DNA of 64,000 nt. Origin: an uncultured Aquimarina sp. (GTDB lineage: Bacteria; Bacteroidota; Bacteroidia; Flavobacteriales; Flavobacteriaceae). Positions 18,405 through 27,614 of the stretch are shown here, piece after piece. Within the stretch, counting starts at the first letter, position 1, and every line of letters begins with the position of its first letter. The translations under genes were made by a program, and so were the position numbers. The stretch is from NCBI GenBank assembly GCA_947498775.1, contig CANMLL010000005.1:237751-301750 (forward strand), read 5' to 3'. Under the pieces are notes generated by a model. It was given only the letters and a program-made list of their open reading frames with translations. It searched no databases and was not told where the DNA came from.

Positions 18405-18790
18405 CTATTGGTGCAATGTACGATATTCTTCAAACATTCCAAAATTAAGAACTACTAATCAATAATTCTGTAAGCATTCTCATTTTTTAAAGAAACATTT
18501 AGCTCACAATAGTACAAATATGTTTTAGATTTTAAATCTAGTTAGAAGATTTTTAAGTACTGTATTATAATACTATAGCCCTAATATCGTGTCGTAGAAT
18601 TCATCTAGATAGTCCTAGAGCGGTTTTGATCCTAAAAACTATCAGTAACTAACCGCCTCGTCTCGCAGCTTTACAAAATTGATTCATAAGATCAATTTTG
18701 TGAACTCGTCTAAACACTTGCTATATGTAGAACTTCAATTAATCTTTTTTAATCTTTCAAGGCAAAATTTAGGGCATCATATTAACTGGT
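18405..18790 (+). repeat. Repeat block R6 with covarying hairpin
   Basis: The block contains the parDE-upstream sequence also present at 34633-34735, 'AAAGAAACATTTAGCTCACAA', and a mosaic segment shared with R7 and R10 (AGATTTTAAATCTAGTTAG ... GAATTCATCTAGATAG). It then has CTCGCAG plus a 14-bp hairpin (18670-18683 / 18691-18704, with a C-G pair where the R1 element has T-A) and ACTCGTCTAAA. No gene is seen. Confidence 0.75.
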
Positions 18791-18794
18791 TTTA

Positions 18795-20438
18795 TTATTT
18801 TTCTATTATTGCAGGCAATATATAATCAACCATCATTTTATCAACATTTTTGTGAGCACCTGGCTTGCCATATGCTGAAGCAGTTATAACCACAACAAGA
18901 GGAATGTCTTTAAAGACATAAATCTTATTACCACCATTTCCAGTGGCAAAAGATACTTCATAATCTTTATCATGGACTGTATATGCGTTATTCCAGAAAA
19001 GGTAACCGTAATGAAAGCCTTTTATTCCTCCATAATCCTGCGATACTTGTTTAGCTAAACTTCTTTCTACCCAAGTTTTGGTAAGAATCTGTTTACCATT
19101 CCAAAGTCCTTTGTTTTTATATAATTGTCCATATTTAGCAAAATCGATAGCTCGTAGTTCTATACCTCCACCTGTATATGCAACATTTTGAGGGGTATAA
19201 AACCATTTATAATTGGTAATTTCTAATGGCGCAAATAATTTTTTATCAGCATAGGAAACGAGTCCATCAGGAACTGATCTATGAATAATATCCCCTAGCA
19301 AACCAACACCAGCAGTGAAATAATTATAATCTTTGCCTATTATCTTGTCTTTATGCATGGGCAAATCTAAAGCAAACTTCACCCAATTATCAGTAGATTG
19401 CATTTTGTCTTCAGTCCCTGGACTTTCATTGTCCCAATCATTACCTAGAAATCCAGAACTCATGGTTAAAAGCGATTTTAGGGTTACAGAATCTTTTTTG
19501 GGACTATAATTTTTATATGATTTTAAATCGTAAAAATGTTTTAGCAAAGCATTTTCGTCTTTTATGAATTTATCTTTAATAGCAATCCCTAGTATTGTAG
19601 AAGCAAATGATTTTCCTACAGATCTAACATTGTGTATACTATCTCTTGTTGCCCCGTTAAAATATTCTTCTATTAAAAGTTTGCCTTCTTTAATAACAAC
19701 AATTCCGTTAATATCTTCAAACCTACCTTCTGCTATTTTTCTATTTAGAGCTTCAATTTTATTGTTATTAAAATTAGCTTTAGAAATTTTCCAACCACTA
19801 TTAGGCTGTATTTTCTGAACAGGCACTAAACTTTCATCTATAACTATTTTAGGAACTTCTACAGTGATATTTCCTTTTGCCAAAAGAGGACCAACTTTTA
19901 ATACATCCCCGTTTAAATAAGGTCTTACTTCGATACTTAACGTATGGTTTCCTTCTGTAAATGCATCTAGCCCACCATTAATTTTCATAAATCTTTGCCA
20001 CATAAACCAGCCCCAAAAATTTATTCGTTCTGGTGCTACTAATGGTATTACTTGTCTAAGTTCCTCTGTTTTTCTGGCTTTTGGCCCTGCTCCGGTGTTT
20101 AAGTTCTCTACATAAATTATTTTCTTATCAACTATATATGAAAATTGAAAACTTCCTTTACGCAATAATTCATCTTCCGATAAGGTTGGAGATAATTCTT
20201 GAAGGCTTTGTATCAGTGGTTTATCTAAGTTAAAAACAATACTTAGGAAAGTATCGTTATGTAAATTAAATTCTTTTGAATAATTCTCTATTTTACCTTT
20301 AACTTTTGTAAAGTCTACTGTAGAAAAATATAAATTCTCTATTTCGGTTGAATTCGCATTACTTGATTTTGACTGACTATTATTTTTGCATGATATTAAT
20401 AGACATACAATAAATACTAATACATAATTGGATTTCAT
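18795..20438 (-). CDS. Lipoprotein serine hydrolase, class C beta-lactamase-like
   Basis: The chosen ATG gives a 547-residue protein starting MKSNYVLVFIVCLLISCK, an ideal lipoprotein signal. An upstream in-frame start would add 11 residues and spoil it. The N-terminal ~200 residues are an uncharacterised beta domain. From about residue 235 comes a beta-lactamase/transpeptidase-like domain with SVGKS (SxxK nucleophile) and the conserved LTMSSGFLGND and later GYLFWNNAY / FATGNGG segments. Such proteins are esterases, amidases or peptidases rather than antibiotic resistance enzymes. It is divergent from the AraC regulator at 20715, which may control it. Confidence 0.75.
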   Translation of the reverse strand: MKSNYVLVFIVCLLISCKNNSQSKSSNANSTEIENLYFSTVDFTKVKGKIENYSKEFNLHNDTFLSIVFNLDKPLIQSLQELSPTLSEDELLRKGSFQFSYIVDKKIIYVENLNTGAGPKARKTEELRQVIPLVAPERINFWGWFMWQRFMKINGGLDAFTEGNHTLSIEVRPYLNGDVLKVGPLLAKGNITVEVPKIVIDESLVPVQKIQPNSGWKISKANFNNNKIEALNRKIAEGRFEDINGIVVIKEGKLLIEEYFNGATRDSIHNVRSVGKSFASTILGIAIKDKFIKDENALLKHFYDLKSYKNYSPKKDSVTLKSLLTMSSGFLGNDWDNESPGTEDKMQSTDNWVKFALDLPMHKDKIIGKDYNYFTAGVGLLGDIIHRSVPDGLVSYADKKLFAPLEITNYKWFYTPQNVAYTGGGIELRAIDFAKYGQLYKNKGLWNGKQILTKTWVERSLAKQVSQDYGGIKGFHYGYLFWNNAYTVHDKDYEVSFATGNGGNKIYVFKDIPLVVVITASAYGKPGAHKNVDKMMVDYILPAIIEK

Positions 20439-20714
20439 AGTTGTATTAATTTTAGCTTTAATTAAGTTCAAATTAGTTTAAGAATATTTTTAAATTGACA
20501 TTACTACTTTTCACTTTGATTTTTTTGTAAAGAAAACTTTTTTTTGTCATCAGATGTAACGATTTTCATTATTAGATGTCCTAAACTATAGTATCAGACT
20601 ATTTTTTAGTCCATACATAAATAAAGATCAAATTCTAACTAAATGAAATGACAAAAAATAGTAAACTTATTATGATGTTAGAATAAAACACAACAATGTT
20701 AAAATTTTGAGTGG

Positions 20715-21860
20715 ATGAGTATATCGCTATATGAGCTTTTTCTGGTATTGATTATTGGTCAGTGTATTTTTTTGATTTTTGCCATTCAGTATATTCCTAA
20801 AAAGCATACAGGAGCAAACAGGGTTATACAGTACTTATTGGCTATTTATAGCCTTTTTTTATTCGAAAGAGCTATGGGCCATCAATTTGAAAGAGATTTT
20901 TTGAGGCTATATGGTAATATCATTAATACTTTTTATCTTTTTATTGGGCCTTTAGTTTACACGTATATTAGGCGGTTACTTTTTTATAAAAATGGAAATT
21001 ATCAGTTAGCATACTATCACTATTTGCCAGCACTATTGTATTTAGCATACTGCTTTTTTCATGTTTATATTTATGATTCAATAAAGGATTTAAGCAGTTA
21101 TTTTAACACTTTATTATTTTGTAACGACGTCATATTTTTCGTTTTTATCTCGGCTTATTTATTCAAATCAAATAGACTATTGAATTACTATAAGAAAAAT
21201 GAAGAAGAAGAACTATCTTTTAATCAAACCATTATAAAGTATATAAAGATCATGCTCATTTGCTTGTTGGTTTATATGATTTTTTGGTTGTTAGGCATTG
21301 TTGAACGTTTTGTTGTTAAATTACCAGTCGATATTAGAATGATCTGGGATATATCATGTTTAATCTTTGGTATACAAATTTATATAGTAGGTTTTTATAA
21401 TTTAAAACATCCAGAAATATTTAAAATTAGGTTTCCCTCTAAGAATGAAAATGAATCTAAAAAAAAGAATCGGCTTAACGAAAAAGAAATAAGTGAGATT
21501 CAAAATTTAGTTGATGGCTTCTTCGAGAAAGATAAAGGATATCGACGACCAGAATTAAATTTGTCAATTTTAGCTAATGAAATTAATACTACAACTAATA
21601 AATTATCATGGGTTCTCAATAATACTTATAAAAAAACTTTTTATGAATTAGTTAATGAATATCGAGTTGAGGATTTTTCACAAAGAATCAATCAAAATAA
21701 GCATAAAGAATTTACACTAATTTCTATAGCGTTTGATGTTGGGTTTAATTCTAAATCTACTTTTTATAAGGCATTCAAAGAAATAACGAATTTTACTCCT
21801 ACAGAATATATTAGAAAGGTTGAGAACTCTAAAGACAATGATCAAAAACACTTTAAATAA
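20715..21860 (+). CDS. Membrane-anchored AraC-family transcription regulator
   Basis: Residues 1-~235 of this 381-residue protein form about seven transmembrane helices. Residues ~260-375 form a typical double-HTH AraC (HTH_18) domain, with the signature FTLISIAFDVGFNSKSTFYKAFKEITNFTPTEY in its second half. Such proteins are common in Flavobacteriia and sense a signal at the membrane. The gene lies between two minus-strand serine-hydrolase genes, one divergent and one convergent, making them plausible targets. Confidence 0.85.
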   Translation: MSISLYELFLVLIIGQCIFLIFAIQYIPKKHTGANRVIQYLLAIYSLFLFERAMGHQFERDFLRLYGNIINTFYLFIGPLVYTYIRRLLFYKNGNYQLAYYHYLPALLYLAYCFFHVYIYDSIKDLSSYFNTLLFCNDVIFFVFISAYLFKSNRLLNYYKKNEEEELSFNQTIIKYIKIMLICLLVYMIFWLLGIVERFVVKLPVDIRMIWDISCLIFGIQIYIVGFYNLKHPEIFKIRFPSKNENESKKKNRLNEKEISEIQNLVDGFFEKDKGYRRPELNLSILANEINTTTNKLSWVLNNTYKKTFYELVNEYRVEDFSQRINQNKHKEFTLISIAFDVGFNSKSTFYKAFKEITNFTPTEYIRKVENSKDNDQKHFK

Positions 21861-21920
21861 GTGACTCACTTGAACATTCTTCTTTATTTTTAGAATGTTA
21901 GATTTATTGTTTTTATGGGA

Positions 21921-23903
21921 TTATTGTTTAACAAACGCTGGTATAATGATTTCAGAAATTTGAGTCATTATTTTATCTTCTCTATCATGACCAGAAATCA
22001 CGATTGTTAAATCAAGTTCTTCTATCACTATGATACGCTGTCCACCGCCTCCCCAAGCAAATGTGGTGTCATAACTTTTATCATCTATTTTTACGAGTGT
22101 TTGATACCAAAAATAACCGCAACGATAGTCTTTTGGCATCCAATCTTGAGTAGGTTTCACAATGCCACTAGTGGCTTTGGCAAGATATTCTGTAGAAATA
22201 AGCTGCTCACCGTTTAATTTACCCTTATTGAGAACCAAATTACCCAATTTGAGCATATCACGAGAGATAATACTTGCACGCCACCCTGCTTGTGGTAAAC
22301 CACTAATATGAGTTGACCATTTATAATTTGTAATACCGAGTTTGTCAAGCAGTTCTGTCTTAATAAAGTTCTCAGCCGTTCCTGGGACAACGGCGTCAAT
22401 GACCGTCATTACCAACATTGGATTGAAATTACCATACAAATATGTCTGAGACTCATGGGTTATAGGTCCGCTTTGCTCAAGAAGCGTCTGAACCAGCCCC
22501 TGGCCTTTTAGTCGAACTGAATCTTTTTCAAATTCTTTCCATTGATCTCTATCTATAGTCAATCCTCCGTGCATGGTCAATGCCTTATGAAGTGTTATTT
22601 TTTTGGCTCCTTTGGCAACTTTTTTAGGATCAACATCTTTTAGAAAACTAATCAAAGGTTTGTGTAGATCTTCCATGGATAAGTACCCCATTTGAATAGC
22701 TCTACCCAACACCAAACTGGTATACCCTTTTACTGCTGACGCTTGTCCATGAGGCAAGTTGATACGCCCTTTTTTATAATAGGATTCAAAAACTAATTTG
22801 TTTTTGTGTGAAATGAGTACCGCATCATAGTTTCCATGTTTGCCATCAAAAATCTCTTCAGAAAGGTTGAGGATGGAATTTCGGTCATTTCTATTCACCG
22901 ATAATGTATCAACTGATACCCCGTCCGTTCTATCTTCTGGCGTTGTAGTGACAAATGCTTTATTGAGGTGCGGAATCGACCAGAATGAGAGCTCATTGCT
23001 ATAACTTGAAACATGACTCATCAAGGATGACAACCAAGCGACACTTTGTACAGCAACCATTGGGAAAGCGGTTCCATGATCACCTTCAATTACTTTTCTT
23101 TGTATGGATACTTCTAAATTTTTTCTACTATCCAGTAATTTAATAAATTCGTCTATAGGTTCGTCCTTTTCTTTCTCTAATGTGCCATAGGCGATATATA
23201 CGTTAGCATGCAATGGATTGTTCTCATTTGACTCGGAAGCTCCTAATTTGGTATTAATCTCAGAAAGGTAAGGGATTAAGCCTTTGTTTAATGGACTACC
23301 AAGAATGTAATTATCAAAAGTATCAGGTTGAGTCAATAGTATATAAGCACCGAATGCACCGCTTAGGGAGTAACCAAAATAGGAACGAATGTCTGGATCG
23401 GTGCGATAGTTGTTATTTACATATTCGATAACTTCGTTGCGAATAAATGCCAAGTGATTTTTAGCTTGGCCAAATTTTAGTTTAGGATGATTAGGGTTGG
23501 CTTTTTTCCAGAATGAATAATCGGTAAATCGGCTGGCGTGCGCTCCATATTGTTGCTTTAAATCTTCTGTGATGTCCTTTTGCCAGGAAATTCCGACTAG
23601 AATAACATCTTCTAGCATGAATTCTGTAGAGCCTGATAGCATTTCGAGATGCCACATGGCATCGGTATAATAAAGGACAGGATACGTTTTGTTTTCATTC
23701 TCTGAATAATCTTCAGGCAATTCTATATACAATTCATAATTTCTTGCTGTTTCAGTATCTTTTATGGGGACTACCTGAATCTGAGGTAATACTAAGGAAG
23801 TTCCTTCTATATTTTGCGTATTTTCTATCACACTATTTTCTTGTGCAAAGACAGTGTTTAGCGATATAGCAAATGTCCATATTAATAATTTAGTGATTTT
23901 CAT
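21921..23903 (-). CDS. Secreted fusion of an alpha/beta-hydrolase esterase and a beta-lactamase-like domain
   Basis: This 660-residue protein has a signal peptide (NTVFAQ). An IroE/FrmB-type esterase domain follows (about 40-300): LPEDYSENENKTYPVLYY, nucleophile elbow GYSLSG, and a late HG(T) motif in EGDHGTAFP for the catalytic His. The second domain (about 350-655) is beta-lactamase-like with SAVK as SxxK and a closing FAWGGGGQRI strand. Two hydrolases on one secreted chain suggest stepwise hydrolysis of an ester or amide substrate, possibly a siderophore. The substrate is not shown by the sequence. It is divergent from the LytS kinase gene at 24105. Confidence 0.8.
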   Translation of the reverse strand: MKITKLLIWTFAISLNTVFAQENSVIENTQNIEGTSLVLPQIQVVPIKDTETARNYELYIELPEDYSENENKTYPVLYYTDAMWHLEMLSGSTEFMLEDVILVGISWQKDITEDLKQQYGAHASRFTDYSFWKKANPNHPKLKFGQAKNHLAFIRNEVIEYVNNNYRTDPDIRSYFGYSLSGAFGAYILLTQPDTFDNYILGSPLNKGLIPYLSEINTKLGASESNENNPLHANVYIAYGTLEKEKDEPIDEFIKLLDSRKNLEVSIQRKVIEGDHGTAFPMVAVQSVAWLSSLMSHVSSYSNELSFWSIPHLNKAFVTTTPEDRTDGVSVDTLSVNRNDRNSILNLSEEIFDGKHGNYDAVLISHKNKLVFESYYKKGRINLPHGQASAVKGYTSLVLGRAIQMGYLSMEDLHKPLISFLKDVDPKKVAKGAKKITLHKALTMHGGLTIDRDQWKEFEKDSVRLKGQGLVQTLLEQSGPITHESQTYLYGNFNPMLVMTVIDAVVPGTAENFIKTELLDKLGITNYKWSTHISGLPQAGWRASIISRDMLKLGNLVLNKGKLNGEQLISTEYLAKATSGIVKPTQDWMPKDYRCGYFWYQTLVKIDDKSYDTTFAWGGGGQRIIVIEELDLTIVISGHDREDKIMTQISEIIIPAFVKQ

Positions 23904-24104
23904 GTTTATTGTAATTTCTCATTATTTATTTTTTACTTAAATGTTGAATAAATGTATAGTATATTCAATGTCTAAATCCATTAATAGGATAAACACAACA
24001 ATTAAATGATGAAATCATTTCGTCATTGATATCCCGCTTTTGTATAATAATTAAGACAATTTCTATACATAGATGATATCTTTATCTGATTTTTAAATGA
24101 ATAT

Positions 24105-25124
24105 ATGCTCGAAAAGTCATTAAAGAATACAATCTTTATAAACATAGGCGCCTTTTTTTTGGTACTTATACTTGAGATATTAAGTATGTGGGGGATTAAG
24201 GATAGATTTGATACTAATTATTCTTTTTTCTTACATGGTCTTAATTATACAATTGCCATTATGGCCATTATATGGATAAATCATTTTATTTGCATTCCCT
24301 TTTTTTTTGATAAGAGACGTTATTTTTTATATACAATACTTCTTGTTGCGAGTGTATTTATTGGGGCATATTTGAAAGGATATGGAAAGGATGGCTGGTA
24401 TGGTGTTTATAAAATGACCTTTTTTCTAATTTATACTACTGGAACCGGAATGGCGGCCTATTTTTTAAGAAGAAATATAATCATCCAAAGAGAAAATGCT
24501 GAGAAAGAAAAGTTACAAAAAGAAATGGAGCTAAATTATTTAAAAGAGCAGGTAAATCCACATTTTTTATTCAATTCTTTAAATAGTATTTATTCGCTTT
24601 CGCGGAAACAATCATTAGAAACTCCTGACCTTGTCATGCAACTTTCAGAATTAATGCGGTATCAATTAGAGAGTTCAAAAAAAGAAACTGTTTTATTAAA
24701 AGAAGAGCTTGAGTTTATAGAAAATTATTTATTACTTGAAGAAAAAAGACTGAGTAAACGTTGTACTATTGAATTTTTAATTGACGGAGACGTGTCTGGC
24801 TTAAGGATTTCTCCGATGTTGTTAATCCCATTTGTTGAAAATGCTGTGAAGCATGGTGCTCAAAGTACAAACGAACAGAGTACCATTGATATTTCTGTAG
24901 CTCTTAAAAATACCACGCTTCATTTTTGTGTAGAGAATTCAAAACCTTTAATAACTTCAACCTCAAAAAGAGAAGGATTGGGGCTTGAGAATGTGAGAAG
25001 ACGGTTAAATCTTTTATATCCTAACTCTCACGTATTGGAAATTGATGATAAAGAAGAAAAATATCATGTAAATTTATCTATTGATTTAGCAGTTTCAAAA
25101 TTAAAAAAAACAGTTAATGATTAA
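24105..25124 (+). CDS. LytS-type sensor histidine kinase
   Basis: This 339-residue protein has four transmembrane helices in residues 10-122, then a His_kinase domain with the H-box LKEQVNPHFLFNSLN (His153) and a compact HATPase_c domain (LLIPFVENAVKHG N-box, EGLGLENVRRR G-box). Membrane kinases of this class phosphorylate LytTR regulators; the partner gene overlaps it by 8 bp. It is divergent from the esterase/beta-lactamase fusion gene, a possible target. Confidence 0.9.
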   Translation: MLEKSLKNTIFINIGAFFLVLILEILSMWGIKDRFDTNYSFFLHGLNYTIAIMAIIWINHFICIPFFFDKRRYFLYTILLVASVFIGAYLKGYGKDGWYGVYKMTFFLIYTTGTGMAAYFLRRNIIIQRENAEKEKLQKEMELNYLKEQVNPHFLFNSLNSIYSLSRKQSLETPDLVMQLSELMRYQLESSKKETVLLKEELEFIENYLLLEEKRLSKRCTIEFLIDGDVSGLRISPMLLIPFVENAVKHGAQSTNEQSTIDISVALKNTTLHFCVENSKPLITSTSKREGLGLENVRRRLNLLYPNSHVLEIDDKEEKYHVNLSIDLAVSKLKKTVND

Positions 25125-25812
25125 AGTTGGTATTATAGATGACGAAATACTAGCGCGTAAAGTGTTAGAAGAGTATTGTTCTAAAATTGACAACTTAGAC
25201 ACAGTACTAAGTACAGGAAATCCACTTGAATTTATCAATTTTATTCAGCAAAACGACCTTGATCTCATCTTTCTAGATATTGAAATGCCTGAACTCAATG
25301 GTATGGAAATTTTACGGTCTATGATAAAACCACCTAAAGTCATTTTGACTACAGCGTATTCTGAGTATGCCTTAGAAAGTTATAATTATGGGGTTGTAGA
25401 TTATTTATTGAAACCCATAAAAATTGAACGCTTTTTGAAAGCCATCAACAAAGTTTCATCTTCAAAAATAATACAGCCCAAAAAGAATAGAGGAAGTGAA
25501 GAACTGCAGATAAAGCATGATGGCGTGCCAGTTAACATTTCATTAAAATCAATCCTGTATATTCAGAGTTTTGGAAATTATTTAAAAATCTTTACCGATT
25601 CAAGAATGTACTTGATTTCCGAAACACTTACTAATATCAACACAGTATTATCTGAAAATTTCCAACGCACACATAAATCTTACATTGCGAATTTGGATAG
25701 AGTTACAAAGGCAACCAGAACATATTTGTTAATTGAAAATAATAAAGTCCCAGTTAGTGCTATGTATAAGGTTATTGTTTTTAAAAAATTGGAAGTTTTA
25801 GCAAAATTATGA
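25117..25812 (+). CDS. LytTR-type response regulator
   Basis: This 231-residue protein has a receiver domain (residues 1-~120) with acidic pocket DDE (8-10), phospho-acceptor Asp54 in IFLDIEMP, the TTAYSEYAL switch and Lys in LLKP. A LytTR DNA-binding domain (about 135-231) follows, with ILYIQSFGNYLKIF and FQRTHKSYIANLD. It is translationally coupled to the LytS kinase through an 8-bp overlap. Confidence 0.92.
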   Translation: MIKVGIIDDEILARKVLEEYCSKIDNLDTVLSTGNPLEFINFIQQNDLDLIFLDIEMPELNGMEILRSMIKPPKVILTTAYSEYALESYNYGVVDYLLKPIKIERFLKAINKVSSSKIIQPKKNRGSEELQIKHDGVPVNISLKSILYIQSFGNYLKIFTDSRMYLISETLTNINTVLSENFQRTHKSYIANLDRVTKATRTYLLIENNKVPVSAMYKVIVFKKLEVLAKL

Positions 25813-26300
25813 AATAGGTAATTGCCATTTCTCACATCTACCTGGCCATAGACAGGCATTATGCTTCCCTCCTATACTTCGACAACACTTCGACAAGCTC
25901 AGTGTGACAGCTTAGTATGACGGCTCAGAACAGGCGCCACGCAAATACATTATAGTACAGATTGTAATTCATAATTCGCATTATATAAAATTACTATGGA
26001 AACATTAATTTTTCTAGTTTTATTACCTATTATTGATGTAGTTAAAAATTACTGTGAGATTTCATCATTTAGATTTTTAAATCTAATCACATATTCTTGA
26101 TGAGCAATATTATACTACTACAGCCCTAACATATTGCTCTAGAATTCATCTAGATAGCTCTAGATCTGTTTTGATACTTAAAACTATCATTATTCAGCCG
26201 CCTCATCTAGGTAAATGCGCACAACTTCTATTTTATGTACTATTATAAAACTAAGATTTCAGTTTGGTGATTATATGCTCTATAGTATAACAACAAAAGA
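25813..26300 (+). repeat. Repeat block R7
   Basis: The block has the dispersed motif CTTCGACAAGCTCAGTGTGACA near 25888, then 'ACATTATAGTACAGATTGTAATTCATAATTCGCATTATATAAAATT', then a segment matching the promoter and first codons of the protease gene at 13767 (here GTGAGATTTCATCATTTAG). After that comes the R6/R10-type segment AGATTTTTAAATCTAATC ... GAATTCATCTAGATAG, ending at a truncated CAGCCGCCTCATCT. No gene is supported; it contains the dead start of a relocated cassette. Confidence 0.7.
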
Positions 26301-26367
26301 ATAAAATCATGTTAATTTGACATATTCTTATTCAGATAACTTAAAATATTATTTACTTTTAGCTCTT

Positions 26368-26673
26368 ATGATGAAAAACAGTAAGAATTTTACAGTTATG
26401 TTTTTCGTCACTTTGTTTTTGTTATTCAAGGTGGCAGGATTGCATGCGCTTACTCATCAGGAAGATGATCCAGACATTCAGCATTGTGAAGTTTGTCATA
26501 CTTCAACAGCGGTTAATTTTATACCTCTTCTGGAAACAGAAACCACTGTTTTACCAGATACAGAATATTTTTTCACAGAGCAACAAATCAACGACAAAGC
26601 ACTTTTTGTTACTTTTAACAACAGGCATTTATCAAGTTATCTCTTTACCAGGCCTCCCCCACAATTCTTATAG
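26368..26673 (+). CDS. Small secreted protein with Cys-x2-Cys-His motif
   Basis: Starting at the double ATG (MMKNSKNF), the ~101-residue product has a signal-peptide-like hydrophobic stretch (VMFFVTLFLLFKVAGLHAL). A mature part follows with HQEDDPDIQHCEVCH, a possible metal-binding Cys/His cluster, and a Pro-rich end. The longer frame upstream uses TTG and lacks support. It resembles small Bacteroidota proteins found ahead of TonB-receptor operons, and it precedes an ABC/TonB operon by 247 bp. A role in metal sensing or uptake is only suggested. Confidence 0.55.
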   Translation: MMKNSKNFTVMFFVTLFLLFKVAGLHALTHQEDDPDIQHCEVCHTSTAVNFIPLLETETTVLPDTEYFFTEQQINDKALFVTFNNRHLSSYLFTRPPPQFL

Positions 26674-26920
26674 TCCATTTTGTATGTAGTACCGTCGCTA
26701 TTTTATAGGATAGGTATACCTAATTCATTTGCCGTTTCGTTTTGATAACCTCCATGTATTGTGGAATGTATCTAAATGTTATGATGAATATTTAAATATA
26801 CATCGGGCTTCGTCCTTTTCTTAGGACATCTCTCAATACATTCAAACGCATACTTATTGTTGACCACACTAAGTATAGGTCTTTACACAATTTACAAATA
26901 ATTTTAATTCATTAAACGTT

Positions 26921-27610
26921 ATGTTGAAAGCAACAAACATAAGCAAGTCTTACCATGGAAAGATAGCCTTAAAAGACGTTTCCTTCGAAGTTTCTAAAGG
27001 CGAAATATTTTGCCTTTTGGGTCAAAATGGCGCAGGAAAAACAACGACCATCAACATTTTTTTGGGTTTTATTCCAAAAGATGGCGGTAAGGCTTTTGTG
27101 GCCGATAAAGAAATCGGGAAAGACGATACTAATAAACTTACTGCATATATCCCTGAAACGGTGCAACTCTACGGCAACCTTAGCGGTGTAGAGAATCTGG
27201 ATTTTTTTAGCCGTTTGGCGGGATTTAAATACACCACATCAGCCTTAGAAGCTTTTCTAACAAAAACCGGACTGCAATCGGATGCACAGCACAAAAGACT
27301 ATCCTCTTACTCTAAAGGAATGCGACAGAAAGTAGGTATTGCCGTGGCACTAGCCAAGAACGCCGAGGTAATTTTTATGGATGAACCTACTTCTGGCTTA
27401 GATCCAAAAGCAACCGCAGAATTCACGAAAATCTGTAAAGAATTAGCAACAATGGGGAAAGTAATTTTTATGGCTACCCATGACATTTTTAATGCCGTAG
27501 AGCTAGCAACCACTATAGGTATTATGAAAGAAGGCACCTTAGTGCAGCAACTAAAAGCTAGTGAAATAAATGCCGGAGAATTAAATCAACTTTACTTAGA
27601 AACCATTTAA
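26921..27610 (+). CDS. ABC transporter ATP-binding protein
   Basis: This 229-residue protein has Walker A GQNGAGKTT, a signature segment LSSYSKGMRQK (a GM-type signature typical of ABC-2 exporters), Walker B VIFMDEPTSGLD and the switch His in ATHD. It would energise the two DUF3526 permeases encoded downstream. It is the first gene of a four-gene operon, with only 4 bp before the TonB receptor gene, so receptor and exporter are coexpressed. The 247-bp upstream gap holds a GTCC...GGAC mini-hairpin and no clear promoter. Confidence 0.9.
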   Translation: MLKATNISKSYHGKIALKDVSFEVSKGEIFCLLGQNGAGKTTTINIFLGFIPKDGGKAFVADKEIGKDDTNKLTAYIPETVQLYGNLSGVENLDFFSRLAGFKYTTSALEAFLTKTGLQSDAQHKRLSSYSKGMRQKVGIAVALAKNAEVIFMDEPTSGLDPKATAEFTKICKELATMGKVIFMATHDIFNAVELATTIGIMKEGTLVQQLKASEINAGELNQLYLETI

Positions 27611-27614
27611 AACC

